From Nematopogon swammerdamellus (Eukaryota; Arthropoda; Insecta; Lepidoptera; Adelidae): DNA of 64,000 bases. Shown here one piece after another: positions 21,216-32,401 of this stretch. Where the stretch lies: assembly GCA_946902875.1 (NCBI GenBank), contig OX336343.1, positions 20,445,596-20,509,595 on the forward strand. The letters run 5' to 3'. The translations under genes were made by a program, and so were the position numbers. Numbering within the stretch: the stretch's first letter is position 1; each line of letters begins with the position of its first letter. The notes below the pieces were generated by a model, which saw only the letters and a program-made list of their open reading frames with translations, had not been told where the DNA came from and ran no database searches.

Positions 21216-23830
21216 ATCTATATTAATATATTTATTAATTGTAGTGAATCATCGCTATGCACTGTGACGGTATAGCCACTACTCGTGTTTAATACAAATT
21301 AAATGATTCGTAGATAGATAAATTTTTTTTCAACCGCTTCATGCGAGTCTTGTCTTACTAGCTATTATATACATTCATTTCGAAAGATGTCGGTTTATGA
21401 GGGGTATGGGCTTTTACAGAAAACTAGAAAATAAGGGGTTCCTTTGTTTAAAGGCGAGCCAAACGAGAAACCCCAGCCAGATGTCAGGAACGTACATCAA
21501 TAGATGGGGTTTTGCCTTAGTCGTCGGTACTTGCTTTGGGTACTGCCAGATGTTCGAATGAACGCGCACATATTTGCGTACCAAACCAAGGGTTCCGTAG
21601 GAGTATAGGTTTGGTTGGGGCCATGTTAGGTAAATGTTACGTGACGTATTGAAGGATGTGTGGCTTGGTGTTAGTTAGACGGATAATTAGGCGCGTCGGT
21701 CGTCGGTGAAGGTCTTAGCTGTATAACGTTGCTTTAATTGTGAATTAGACGAGTCATATTACCTAAACTTTTATAACATTACGAATAGGGTATATGAATA
21801 AATGAAATAAGATATTTATAACTAAGAATATTTCATAGGCGAGTTAGTTAGAGAAACCTTTGACGACGGAACCCTAATAGCGGAGGCAGATCGCCTGAGG
21901 AAGAGATCAGTGCAGCTGCCAGGCGAGTTTGAGCCTTATTACTGCGACATACGTGGGAGGGTTGGTTGAAGGCGCAGAAATATGTATTGGGGCGGAGTTG
22001 GACGGTATTGCAACTACTTGTTTGGGTAACGGGGGTACGGGGGTGGATGCGCCCGCGCACTGAACGGGGAGTCGGGTTGGAAGACGACAGCGGCGAAACT
22101 AGGGCAGTGAGTCGGTATCGCACAACGGAAGGCGGCAGTCGAAGTGATATTCGAAGAGTCTGGCCTCCGAAAATTAATCACGCGCAATTTTATCTGATCA
22201 GTGAGGTTAGCGTTGGATAGTTAACATGCTGTCAACGAAGGCGCTGATGAACATAGATCTCTAAGTTTACCGGGTTGTAAAACTTAGACTCACTGAGATA
22301 ATTAGGAAAATATCCGTTTAATTACAAATAAATTGAAGTGAATAGATTGTGCACAGAACGAGAGACTGGGTGGGGAAGCGGCTACTGGCGGAGAATTAGG
22401 GCATAAATCTTATACATCCGCGAATATCCGTTAAAAAAATTGTGTGATCCAGAGGCGAGCGGGCGTGAACGATAAGTTTTAGCATATAATTTTCTACATT
22501 ATTTATTAAGTGCATGTAGCGTTGGTGTGCGCTCCGTGCGGGCGAACGTAAGCAGACGACTACGATCTCCGTGACCTAGACGAGCGTGTAATCGCTTCAG
22601 GACGGATCAGAGGTCACACTACAACTACTGGAACAACTCCGACGATATACCTACTTACATCCACCTGTTATTCCCACATACTCTCGCCAAGCGAAGCCGA
22701 CGGACTGGGAGCTGGCGTACATTCCTCGCGCCGTGTTGGGCGAGTCGGCCGATTGGCAAATTGGGTGAGAAGGCTTCGCATTTGCACGCCTAATCACGCA
22801 GACGCGAACTGTTAAGTCTACTTTTACTTCAACGATAAGCGGCGTGTGTAGGTTGTTTCAGGGGCCGACGCATTAAACCCGATAGACGTTGTGTTGCCGC
22901 TATTAATTCCTTAGTGATTTGGGAGAGTCGGACAATAATATTAATTATAAATTCCGTTTAATTATCAGCCTAGTGAAGGCTACTTGTCAGTAGAACCATT
23001 AGGTTTCGCTGGTGACTGGCCGCTCGCTTGCATGCTGACGAGTCGGCAGAGAGGGGTCCAGAAACTATGCCCGTGCAAGTAATCTTCCGTTAAAAGGAGT
23101 TCCTTCTGAACTGTAGAGTTTATTTTATTAAAAAACTTCGACCTACCAGAGTCAAGGTGGCAGGCTCTCCCATTTCGCCCAACTACGGGTAGCATTCTTA
23201 GATCCGCGAGTTAGTGTAGCAGAAACAGTCGTCATTATTGTCAACTTATTTTCAATTCAGTTTAGGAGCTAGCCAATCATTTAGAACCGCGGGCAGCCGT
23301 CGCGTCGTTCGCCTGTCAATTTCTTCCACGAGTAGGGATGTCTCATAGGTCGTTTTAGGTAGATGGGCCACGAAACGATCACATTCAGCTAGTTCTCCCC
23401 GTAAATAAAGTAATTAACGAAATATTGCGTAATCATAAATGTATCCTATTGCGGGTTGATCCCTTACAGATGAGAGAGCGGGGCCGAAGGTGAACATTTC
23501 CGCGGTTATTCCTCCCCGTGGTGTGGCCCGGGAACATTTTCCGACTTAGTTAAGTCCATGTACTGTGCCGTTTGGTTATCAATTACTCTTAATCATTATT
23601 AGAATACATAATTAATATTTAGTCCTTAAAGAAATACGGTATACACCTCTACGGTCGGGAAGTGGCTAATATGATCGCAAGTAAAGGGTTTGCAAATTGG
23701 TCCTACGCTAGACTTTCACGTGCCAAATGTAAAATTAATTATAATTATAAAAAAATCTACCGCAGACTATCTGCCTTAGCTGATATTAATATTGGCAAAG
23801 GTTAGGTATTGTCTCAGCACGCATATTATT
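21216..23830. other. Low-repeat region without recognised gene
   Basis: About 2.6 kb with little similarity to the other families here and a moderately GC-rich middle (21900-23500). ORFs of up to 91 codons on both strands show no recognised domain. It could be unique intergenic or intronic sequence, a regulatory region, or an old LTR remnant; I found no paired LTRs or primer-binding site. Confidence 0.4.
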
Positions 23831-24330
23831 TATAAGGTCTTTTAAAATTAGTTCAGAGTACGCTAAGGGGGGGTTCTGTATCATATAGGGAGTAAAACCT
23901 ATATACAATGTTTTGGACCTTGAGCTTTTTTTTTATGTAAAATATTTTTTTATGTATTTCAATAAAAAATAGGTGGTTGATTTTTATGGCCTAATCGATT
24001 CAGTTTCATAACAGTAACAAAAAAGTCTTCATCGCCATTATGATCTAACACGTGTAAGTTGGTAAAAAAAAAACAAATTCTTTCTATTCCATACTAATAA
24101 AACTAAAATGTGGTTTTCACAATTTCTGAAATAAAGAGATCTATGTGTTGGAAGACTTTTTTGTTCCTGGCATGAAACTGAAACGATTACTAAAAATTTT
24201 TTTTTTAGATTTTACATTAAAAAATTTTTTTTTTGTTAAAAAAAAAATTCTTTGTTCTTCCAAAGTTATCTATTTCCGATACAGAACCCCCCCTTAGCGT
24301 ACTCTGAACTAATTTTGAAAGACCTTATAT
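23831..24330. mobile_element. Fold-back miniature element
   Basis: About 50-bp ends in inverted orientation (TTCAGAGTACGCTAAGGGGG with one extra G at the left, and its reverse complement at 24290-24312). The inner part also folds: CAGTTTCATAACAGTAACAAA at 24001 against TTTGTTCCTGGCATGAAACTG at 24160. Flanked by TA. It is mostly T/A-rich and encodes nothing. Confidence 0.8.
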
Positions 24331-25450
24331 AATTGGTTTATGAGGTCAGGTCAGAGCCGTAAGTTTATGAGTTTAGTTAACCATTACATTTTGGTATGTT
24401 GAGTTTCATCATTCTAAAACATTCTAGTTAAAATTGGCAAACAAACAAGTAAGTATGACAAATTTTGCGCGCACGCGCACTGGTACTCGCTGACCTTGCT
24501 CCTGTAAACCAAAACTATTCGATCAACAAAACGACTCAGCGGTAATAAATAATCGTTAATCCATATTGCGACGTCTGGCCGGCGGCGCTTGCGCAGAACC
24601 CACACGCAGATTATAATCATTTAGACAAGTATATTTAATTGCCCGCATGAGTGTAAGGGGTAGTTGGGACAAGACATTAAGTAAATTTTTTTTTGTGTAT
24701 AGTATTGGAAAACTAAATCTAATTAAAATATAAACATTAAATTCTAAGTGAAAATAATTCATTTTATGGAAATTAAAAAAAAAATTTAAACTTCCAAAAT
24801 ATCTTTTAAATTTTCGTGTGACTAATTTTCTTTGCTTAGAATTTATGGAAAAACGCTACTAATAAGCCAATTTATTTATTTATTATTTATTTATTAAAAT
24901 TCGTCGGTAACACACAAACAGGCATGACGATCCTATTAGCACTAGTACACGTACAATACAAACATTGCAAATTACATATTAGCAAAATAATAAAAATATA
25001 AGTAATTGTTTTTTTTTTTTTTTTAAATGAAATTGAATAATAAAACTAAAGAAAAATAAAAACATCAAAACAATATTCAATTGATATACCTATATAAAAA
25101 TTACTAGTCAAAATGTAAAATCAGCTAAATGTGAATTGCACAATAAGAATAACTATTACAATTTAGGATAAAATTAACAATGAAATTGAATAATAAAACA
25201 ATGTAAATGTAAATGTAAAATCAGTTAAATGCAAATTGCACAATTAAGATAAATGATTACAAATTAAGATTAACATTTAACAGTGAAATTGAATAAATTA
25301 ATTAAAACATAAAAATTTTTTTTTTTTTTTTTAAACCTGTAAAATATATTGTCTTTGTTAAATGTGATAGGTAGTTTTACATTAACTATAAGCGATGGAA
25401 AGAAATACTTTATTTCTGAGCAACTTTAAGGTGCAACCAAAGTCTTGTGA
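24331..25450. other. AT-rich region with imperfect direct repeats
   Basis: 25115-25199 and 25214-25305 are two diverged copies of a unit of about 90-100 bp (GTAAAATCAGCTAAATG ... GAAATTGAATAA), with a partial third near 25030. T-runs at 25009 and 25317. No gene. Confidence 0.5.
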
Positions 25451-25454
25451 CATT

Positions 25455-25690
25455 GGGTGCAAACGAACTTATCCTTTCTTTGAAAATACTTCGGCCTCGC
25501 CCTTAGTTACGTCTTTCTTCACGAAGGTTTATCTTCTTCCTGAACGCAGCTCGGCCTTCGTATTCGCCTTTAGTTACTTACTTTCTTCGAGAAGGTTTAT
25601 TGTCTTCCAGAATATAGCACGGCCTTCCGCCTCGCCCTTAGTTCCTTTCATCGAGAAAGAATATCGTTTACTTCGGCCTCGTCTTTAGTA
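25455..25690 (+). repeat. Degenerate tandem repeat
   Basis: Roughly three units of about 80 bp, each with a TTCGGCCTCGCCCTTAGTTAC-like, TTTCTTC.AGAAGGTTTAT and CTTCCTGAA-like block. The 97-codon ORF reads the repeat and has no recognised domain. Region 25691-26225 shows no gene; 26028-26056 carries a family N terminus. Confidence 0.6.
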
Positions 25691-26225
25691 TAACACTAAA
25701 GTATTTCAAAAGTACGCGGTGAGATAAGTTGAGCTAACTTTGAAATAGATTCTGACTCTGATTCTGCATTGTTAAATTTTGAGGTTTGCTCTGTAGTAAC
25801 AATGTAATATATATACTTAAATAAATAAATAAATAAATACTTAGCTAGCCTTCTAAGGTTTATCGTTTACCTGAACTTACTTTATGTATAACTTCGTCTA
25901 CAAATATAACATAACTACAAAGCAAAGAAAAATTAAATTAAACAGAAATGTAACAACTTAAATTAAATAAAAATATTCCTTCGTTATGTACTTACTTTTT
26001 TAAGTGCTTTTGAAATACGAATTTCAAACTAGCGAAGCCGTGGGCAACAGCTAAAGTTTCGTTATAAGAGCGACATACCTACTCTACTTCTCGGCTTCTC
26101 TCGACTCTAACGTAACTGAGCGACCACTTCAAAACCGCTTGGCATAGCGTAAATATTTTATTTAGTGTCGACTTTTCTAATAATATGCATGGTAAGAAAA
26201 TCATTCCGTATAGTATGTAGGTAGG

Positions 26226-26630
26226 TTTTAGGGTTCCGTATCAGGTACAGGACCCTATTACTAAGCCTACGCCGTCTGTCTGTTTGTCTGTCCGTCCGTC
26301 CGTCCGTCTGTCCGAGGGCTGTATCTCTTGAACCGTAATAGGTAGCCCGTTGAAATTTTCACAAAAAATTTGTTATTATGGCCAATATAACAACAAATAA
26401 TAAAAATAAGAAAAAGTAAAAAATTCACGGGGGTTCCCATAGAAGAAACCAAAAAGTGTATGCGCGCGTGCCATCTACCGAATAGATTATGAAGCATGAC
26501 ATTAACTAATATGAAACATTTCATAACATTCATAACCATCTAGATGGCGTGAGTAGCGCCAGCCGTGACCCGGCGGCGATACGGGACCCTCGGTGCGCGA
26601 GTTCGACTCGCACTTGGCCGTTTTTTTTTT
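26226..26630 (-). mobile_element. Family D, near full length
   Basis: Minus strand: poly(A), ACGGCCAAGTGCGAGTCGAAC, CACCGAGGG, a middle block with AGATGGCACGCGCGCATAC, ATTTTCACAAAAAATTTG, the TCCG/TCTG tract and TACGGAACCCTAAAAC. Confidence 0.85.
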
Positions 26631-26641
26631 ACTTTTTACCT

Positions 26642-26848
26642 TTAATAAAATCCAACGTCTGTTTTCTGTCTGTATGTCTGTCTGTCCGCTTATTACTTGA
26701 CAACCACTGAACCGATTTTAATATAGTTTGCTTCTACGGATAGCTTGATTCTTCCCATCAATTATAGGCTACTTTTCATTAGGTGCGTTAAATGGCTTAT
26801 GAGGTTAGCAGAGAAGTCAAATATGAGAGCGGACGGAGCCGCGAGCAC
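26642..26848 (-). mobile_element. Family H copy
   Basis: Same block order as 11098-11331 with a shorter TCTG tract. Separated from the D copy by a T-run only. Confidence 0.8.
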
Positions 26849-27565
26849 ATTAAATTAAATTATCTATATATAAAATAAACATTAAATTAAATTATCATCA
26901 ATATACAAAATTCTCCACGCCTGCCGCCAGCACACGTGTGTATGACTGATAGGCGGCGCGTGGGCCGACAGTATATCTCAATTTATCTCTCATTCGATCT
27001 GCGGCGATGTGATAAGAGGCTATTTGCAACGCGCAGAATATCCGCGCAGCCACGCGCCCGCCCGCGATATATCGGCTGATCAATCTGATCAGATATGATC
27101 GAGGTTCTGCTAGGGGGAAACTCCCGGTAGCCAATTTAATGCTGATGTATTTATGTATGTTGGTTGTGTCATTTCTACTATGTTTAACTACTTCATAAGG
27201 ATTATTAACATGGGATTTAATAATTAAAAAAACTACATTAGGGAAAAAGTTTGTCAAGATGAAAATGTTTGTAAAAATAGGATTTTTTTACAATGCATCT
27301 CAAACATGAGCAGAAATTGTCTAAATAAAGAATGGTTAAAGCCTAAAAGAAATTATTCAATTTTTCGTTTTATTTTTATAAGACACAATTTATTTAGAGA
27401 AACAAATAAAAAAACATTATGCAATATTTGATAAATTCTTCATTCATTCATTAGTATGGATAGAATTTATTTTATTTTATTATTTCATATCAAAATAATT
27501 CTTACAATATTTTTTTATAAAACCAAAAAATTGATATATCTACAAATGTCGATTTATCAAATGTA
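26849..27565. other. No gene or repeat recognised
   Basis: 26900-27060 is GC-rich (GCGCAGCCACGCGCCCG) and the rest is AT-rich. The 119-codon minus-strand ORF here has no recognised motif. Confidence 0.4.
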
Positions 27566-27750
27566 TCCTTCCACCGAGTCGTGTAGCAGGTGCCTTACTT
27601 GCTGCTTGGTAGTTATCTTGTCCGAATACTTTGCTAAACGTGGTGGTCGATGTTATGTTGCAATTTTCCAGAGTTCTTGCAGCACAACACCGATTACTCT
27701 GCTTACCCTGATTGTCGGGATACAGCGTGTGTGGTATGTATGTATGTATT
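27566..27750 (+). mobile_element. Family C copy, headless
   Basis: ACCGAGTCGTGTAGCAGG, TATCTTGTCCGAATACTTTG, a degenerate left stem and GCAGCACAACACCG, CTGCTTACC and a (TATG)n tail. Region 27751-28087 shows nothing further. Confidence 0.8.
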
Positions 27751-28087
27751 AAGGTATAAAGTTTTGAGAATGTTTTTAAATCTTATTTTATGCAAAGGTT
27801 CATTCGACCTAAATGTAAGTACACAAATTTACACCATGTTACACACAACTAACCAATCATTATTCCACATTAAATATTTTCCTAAATACAAAACATTTAT
27901 TATATATGTCCCGATCGAATTGATAACTGCTACGTATTTGCATAAATGTGTAACGTGTCGCATGCTATGTTACACTGCGTGCTCATATCTCTCGCGGTAT
28001 AACTCAGAATGGTCACGCCCTCTGCTGCTAGAACGTACTGAGTTCATTGTGAGAGAAGTAGGTCAGTAAGTGGTTGGACTATATCGA

Positions 28088-28403
28088 GAAAACCGGCCAA
28101 GTGCGAGTCGAACTCGCGCACCGAGGGTTCCGTATCGCCGTGTCATGGTCAGCGCTGCTTCATACTGTTTTCGGTAGATTGCGCGCATACACTTTTTAGT
28201 TTCTTGTATGGGGACCCCCGTGAATTTGTTACTTTTTCTTATTTTTATTATTTGTTGTTACATCGGTCATAATAACATATATTCTTTGAAAATTTCAACG
28301 GTTCAAGAGATACAGCCCTCGGACAGACAGATGGACAGACAGACAGACAGACGGCGTAGGCTTAGTAATAGGGTCCCGTACGACGGATGCGGAACCCTAA
28401 AAA
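28088..28403 (+). mobile_element. Family D copy, near full length
   Basis: AAACCGGCCAAGTGCGAGTCG at the left, CATCGGTCATAATAACATA, an AGAC tract at 28325-28352, and GCGGAACCCTAAAAAGG at the right. Region 28404-28816 has no gene. Confidence 0.85.
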
Positions 28404-28816
28404 GGCGACCCGAGTCACACGGGTAGTACATCATATTTAGAGTAGGTACTATAAAATGACATTTAAATGGCGAAGCGACAATGAGTGGTCATCGTCGTTG
28501 TTAGTCATCGATACAGTTGAATTTATAATAACAGCCTTCGTGATCCATTCATAATATACCAGTCAATAATGCCGACATCGTGACGCATTGCTTGTGAGGC
28601 CACAGCAGCACTACAGAAGTCACAATGCGACGCCAAAACTCAGATCAAGAGAGAGAGAACAAATTATTTTAACTCAACGGGGAAAATTGTGAAATGGCAA
28701 ATAAACTACTTAATTCAGCCTGAATGTATGTTTTAGATTAGATAGACGGATCAGATATGTAGTCATATTACATGTTTAATTGTAATAGTTAAGATGTTTT
28801 TTCAATTTATAGTTTA

Positions 28817-29030
28817 CAAGCTGTGCCCGCGGCTCCGCCCGCTCTCATATTTCACTTCACTGCTAACTTCATAAGCTATTTAGCGTGATAGTAAGTAGCC
28901 TATAGTTGATGGGAAGAATCAAGCTATCCGTAGAATTTTGTTTTATTAAAATCGGTTCAGTGGTTCTCGAGTTATAGGCGGACAGACAGACACTCAGACA
29001 GAAAGCAGACGTTGGATTTTATTATAGGTA
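28817..29030 (+). mobile_element. Family H, plus-strand copy
   Basis: CAAGCTGTGCCCGCGGCTCC, TAGCCTATAGTTGATGGG, AAATCGGTTCAGTGGTTCTC, GACAGACACTCAGACAG and GACGTTGGATTTTATTATAG. Confidence 0.8.
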
Positions 29031-29066
29031 AGGATGTCATTCATATCATAAGTTAGTGAAAATCGA

Positions 29067-29260
29067 CAGATAGATAGATAGATATAAATACTTTATTGTT
29101 CCAAAAACCATTTAACAGATACAAACGATGAGTAATGTACATGAAGTGCAAATGCGGACTTATCCCTTACAGGGTTTTCTCCGAATCAACCTTTGGATGT
29201 TTGAGAGTAGCATGTTATGAAAAGTAGATAGTAGTAAAAGACTATAGAGTGTGGGCATGT
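29067..29260 (-). mobile_element. LINE 3' UTR (K/I type) with (TATC)n tail
   Basis: Minus strand: ACATCCAAAGGTTGATTCGG, AAGGGATAAGTCCGCATTTG, ACAATAAAGTATTTATATC and three TATC units. This uninterrupted copy is the reference for the one split by SINE-B at 8635-9300. Confidence 0.8.
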
Positions 29261-29450
29261 TAAATATAATATAATGATTTAACTATACTATGATAAACTA
29301 TAATATACTACATATAAGTACGTACTAGCTAATTAATAGATTATTCGATCGTATATACGAATAAAAGAAGGAATTTATTGATACGATTTTTTTTATTTTT
29401 CAGTAGAACCGTTGGTCGCTGAAGTAAGGAAGCAAAATGCACGTTGTAGG

Positions 29451-29700
29451 CTCAAAATTAAAATATATTTCAGGCGACCCTCGTTCGGAGAGATATGCGC
29501 GGGAAAAGAGTAGACGCAGACAAAGAGTTTGTATTACGTCGCTGCGCTGCGACCATGGAGCTACGACTCCGGCCGCCGCGCCCGGCGGCGTGGCTTTGGT
29601 ACCTCCATGGCTGCGACGTAATACAAACTCTTTGCGTCTACTCTTTTCCCGCGCATACCTCTCCGAACGAGGGTCGCCTGAAATAAATTTTAATTTTGAG
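29451..29700. mobile_element. 250-bp palindrome
   Basis: Outer arms CTCAAAATTAAAAT...CAGGCGACCCTCGTTCGGAG pair with their reverse complement at 29655-29700. Inner arms CAAAGAGTTTGTATTACGTC (29519) pair with 29615-29634. The inner arms are the ends of the 43-bp palindrome at 48267-48309. Flanks show no direct repeat. ORFs of 92 and 63 codons read the palindrome. Confidence 0.8.
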
Positions 29701-29717
29701 CGAAATACATTTTAATA

Positions 29718-29937
29718 TACGTTTCGTTCAGTGCGGTGGTGTCAACCCGGCCGCCGGGATAAACCCTACCACCTAGTAAGGTAACTAGGAAGGGACCTAC
29801 AGTTTTATGTGGAATTACCATTTTTACCACGGTCAGCCTCCAACGGACGAGCGATCACCCATTCAAATTCTGACCACGCCCAGGGTTGCTTAACAACAGT
29901 CGACGACCCACCGCACCACTGAGCTATCGAGGCTGAC
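29718..29937 (-). mobile_element. SINE-A 5' half
   Basis: Reverse complement of the head (A box in CACTGAGCTATCGAGGCTGAC) to the GCACTGAACGAAACG block. It stops there: 3' truncated. Region 29938-30269 shows no gene. Confidence 0.85.
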
Positions 29938-30269
29938 TAGTTCGATATTATATATGTATTTTACGAAATAGTCCCTGTGGACAAGCGGAATGCTCATGTT
30001 GGATACCAGTAAAAGTGTGGACGCCAGCCGAAACTCGTTCCTTCGGCGGTTGTGTAATGCAAGCATTGTTCTTGGCCAAAAGAACACAGATATGAAGCCT
30101 TAAATTATTTCGTCTTTAAGTGATTAAGAAGCTATGTCAATTGGCCTTAAAACTGCAAATTATGGCCGCGCGGAGCGGCCGGAGTTCGGCGAACAATCTT
30201 TGTGGATGGCTCTTGGACATTTTAAATACTTATCAATAGTTACTGGAACTTTCGGTTAAGAAATGAACA

Positions 30270-30335
30270 TACATACCACACGCTGTATCCCGGCAATCGG
30301 GGCAAGCAGAGTAATCCTTGCTGCGCTGCTAACAA
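30270..30335 (-). mobile_element. Family C 3' fragment
   Basis: CATACCACACGCTGTATCCCG, CAATCGGGGCAAGCAGAG, then a damaged stem. Confidence 0.6.
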
Positions 30336-30344
30336 CAAATGAAG

Positions 30345-30600
30345 TGGGAAGTTGCGTACCGATCGATTCTGCAGATCTTTCTTCTACAGAACCGGTAAAC
30401 TCTGGAACGCTCTCCCTGCCTATATATTTCCCCCCAAGTACAGTCTCGGGTCCATCAATCGTGAATGGGCACCTGTTAGGCCGGCGTGGCATTCTCAACC
30501 CCAGCATACGACCAAATGCCCATGGGCGTCGTTAGACATCCATGGACATAAGTGGCTCAGCGCCAAAATGTCGCACTTTCAATAAAAACATTTTTTTATG
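30345..30600 (+). pseudogene. LINE pol C-terminus, frameshifted
   Basis: One frame reads DRFCRSFFYRTGKLWNALPA then YIFPPKYSLGS; after a frameshift another frame reads NGHLLGRRGILNPSIRPNAH then GRR and stop (30535). The RTGxLWNALPAxIFPPKYSLGSF block is the end of the same LINE pol as at 47076-47214. The 3' end reads CAATAAAAACATTTTTT. Confidence 0.8.
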
Positions 30601-30905
30601 TCAACATGACTAAATGACTCTTAATAATCTTTGGAAATTAATTAATTTTGAAAGGACTTGTTACTTATTTTTGACAGGAAATTGCTGACATCACGGTGTT
30701 GTAGCCAATAATATCAAGTTTGGTAATAAAAAGGAAAAGTTCTTTTTTATTAATTTTGAGCCCATCGATTCGAAACGTCCGCTGTATCCCAATGAAAAAT
30801 GTAAATATACTCAACTGCCGACTAAGATAAGAGTACTGAGCTCGCATCGGTCGGCGACGGACGCGCACACGATGCACTCTAGACGCACCTGCGAAGTAAG
30901 CGAAA
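30601..30905 (+). other. 5' flank of the ORF1 element
   Basis: The first part carries a short SINE body word (GCTGACATCACGGTGTTGTAG, 30683). 30820-30905 becomes GC-rich and may be the 5' UTR. No promoter motif can be fixed. Confidence 0.35.
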
Positions 30906-32363
30906 ATGGCGTGCGATAAATGCAATGTGGTTGTGAACGAAGTATTAGCCTTCATAAACCATAAAGCGGACGTCTTGGATGAAGTCAGCATCATCCGGAT
31001 TTGTGAGTCCGCCTTCACCGAAGATGACGTTGAGACCGCGAGAGTTCTGCTTTGTGCGTGCATTCCGTCAAGAAGGCCGACTCGCAAGGGAGAAAATCGG
31101 AAGAAGAAGACTATCCAGGACATCATCACCATCTTAAAGGAGACAGACCCCGACGACGTGCCAAGGTTCGTGGCGTACGACCTCAATAAGTTGCCGCCTG
31201 TGTCCTTCGACCACGTCGACGTTACGGCCTTCCTGAAAGATTTGGTGATCATAAAAGCGGACATAGCTCAACTGAAGGGAAACTGTGGAGCGACAGCGGC
31301 GCAGGGGCCAACATCTCTCGTCGCGGAAGTTCAACAGCTGAAACAGGCAGTTGAGAAATTGTCATGTTCCGAGTCACTCCGGCCGATAACCCCGTCTCTG
31401 CAGCCTGATCGCATTCCGCAAGTGGGGACACCGAACGAAACGCTGAGTGTGCGTAACATCAATATGCGCAGGCGAGGTGCTCAAGTGTCGTCACCCAGCG
31501 ATTGCACATCGACGCCGGTATGCTACGTAAGCGCTGACGGTGCTGTTGATGCCTCGACTTCTACACTGCGCACCCCTCCCGCTCCTCCGCCCACCCGCCC
31601 CGTTGCCACTCGTCCGAAAAGGCGACGCGGATCTATGACGAAGCGCATCAGTAAAACGGTGGAGAAAACAACAATGGTATCCCCGCGCTTGGAACCGCGT
31701 CCCGACTGTCGGCAGGAGGCTGCACGTGACAAAGACGGGTTCGTACTCGTCGAGAGCAGGAAGAAGAGAAGGAAGAGGTGCAATAAGCGCGGATCTGCGC
31801 CCCCTGAAGAGAGCTGTTTGAAGGCAGCTCCCCGCACGGCTCTCATCTACGTGTCTCGCCTGCGAAAGGACATGAAGATCGAGGACCTCATCCGCCACGT
31901 CCAGGATAAGGGTGAGCGAGTTGAGAGTGTCGAGGCTCTTCCTTCTCACTGGGCTGACACGAACTTTTGCGCTTTCAAGCTGTGCATTGCTGCCGAGAAG
32001 GTGAAGACATTCCTTCGCAGTGAGTTTTGGCCCTCCGGTGTGGTGTTCCGGCGCTACAATCGCGACCTTCATCGTGAGGTCGCGCGCCATAAGTATGCTG
32101 AGCCCGCGCCGGAGCTGTCTACAACTGCCGTCCTGCACATTCAGGATACGCAACCCGCGCCGCCGCCGACGACGCCCGCGCCGCTGCCGACGCCCGCGCC
32201 GCTGCCGACGCCCGCGCCGCTGCCGACGCCCGTGCCGCGGACGCAATCTGCGCCCACTCTACGCGCACCTGATCCACCGCGTCAGCAGACTAATATGACG
32301 CATACGGGTCTCTATTGGGACCCGTACAGACACAAGTGGAGAAAAAGTAATTTTAGTTCTTAG
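30906..32363 (+). CDS. ORF1 (Gag-like) protein of a non-LTR retroelement
   Basis: 485 intact codons, ATG in good context (GCGAAAATGGCG). By residue: 1-125 a compact N-terminal domain (CDKCNVVVNEVLAF, ESAFTEDDVETARVLLC, DPDDVPRFVAYDLNKLPP), of a kind I know from repeated Lepidopteran predicted proteins; 112-155 probable short coiled coil; 185-295 low complexity with basic clusters (RPKRRR at 236, RKKRRKR at 285) fitting nuclear or nucleic-acid binding; 311-385 a domain of RRM-like size (LIYVSRLRKDMKIEDLIRHV, ending EFWPSGVVFRRY), common near the end of LINE ORF1; 417-445 a proline-rich run from an 18-bp DNA repeat (32166-32240); end GLYWDPYRHKWRK. No CCHC knuckle is seen. ORF2 is absent: the stop is followed within 60 bp by an AATAAA-rich tail. 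A domesticated gene or cellular retrocopy is possible but less likely. Frame and GC-rich codon use are clear; the role is inferred. Confidence 0.75.
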   Translation: MACDKCNVVVNEVLAFINHKADVLDEVSIIRICESAFTEDDVETARVLLCACIPSRRPTRKGENRKKKTIQDIITILKETDPDDVPRFVAYDLNKLPPVSFDHVDVTAFLKDLVIIKADIAQLKGNCGATAAQGPTSLVAEVQQLKQAVEKLSCSESLRPITPSLQPDRIPQVGTPNETLSVRNINMRRRGAQVSSPSDCTSTPVCYVSADGAVDASTSTLRTPPAPPPTRPVATRPKRRRGSMTKRISKTVEKTTMVSPRLEPRPDCRQEAARDKDGFVLVESRKKRRKRCNKRGSAPPEESCLKAAPRTALIYVSRLRKDMKIEDLIRHVQDKGERVESVEALPSHWADTNFCAFKLCIAAEKVKTFLRSEFWPSGVVFRRYNRDLHREVARHKYAEPAPELSTTAVLHIQDTQPAPPPTTPAPLPTPAPLPTPAPLPTPVPRTQSAPTLRAPDPPRQQTNMTHTGLYWDPYRHKWRKSNFSS

Positions 32364-32401
32364 GTTAAGACATTTAATATGTATTTACAATATGGCCCTA
32401 G

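Noticed and set aside
22720..23660. Possible LTR retrotransposon ends (TGTTGGGCGAGTC near 22733; AT-rich end near 23640)
   Set aside because: No second LTR copy, primer-binding site or gag/pol sequence could be found in the window.
31491..32246. 251-codon minus-strand frame
   Set aside because: Shadow of the GC-rich ORF1 gene; arginine-rich because of the proline repeat on the other strand.
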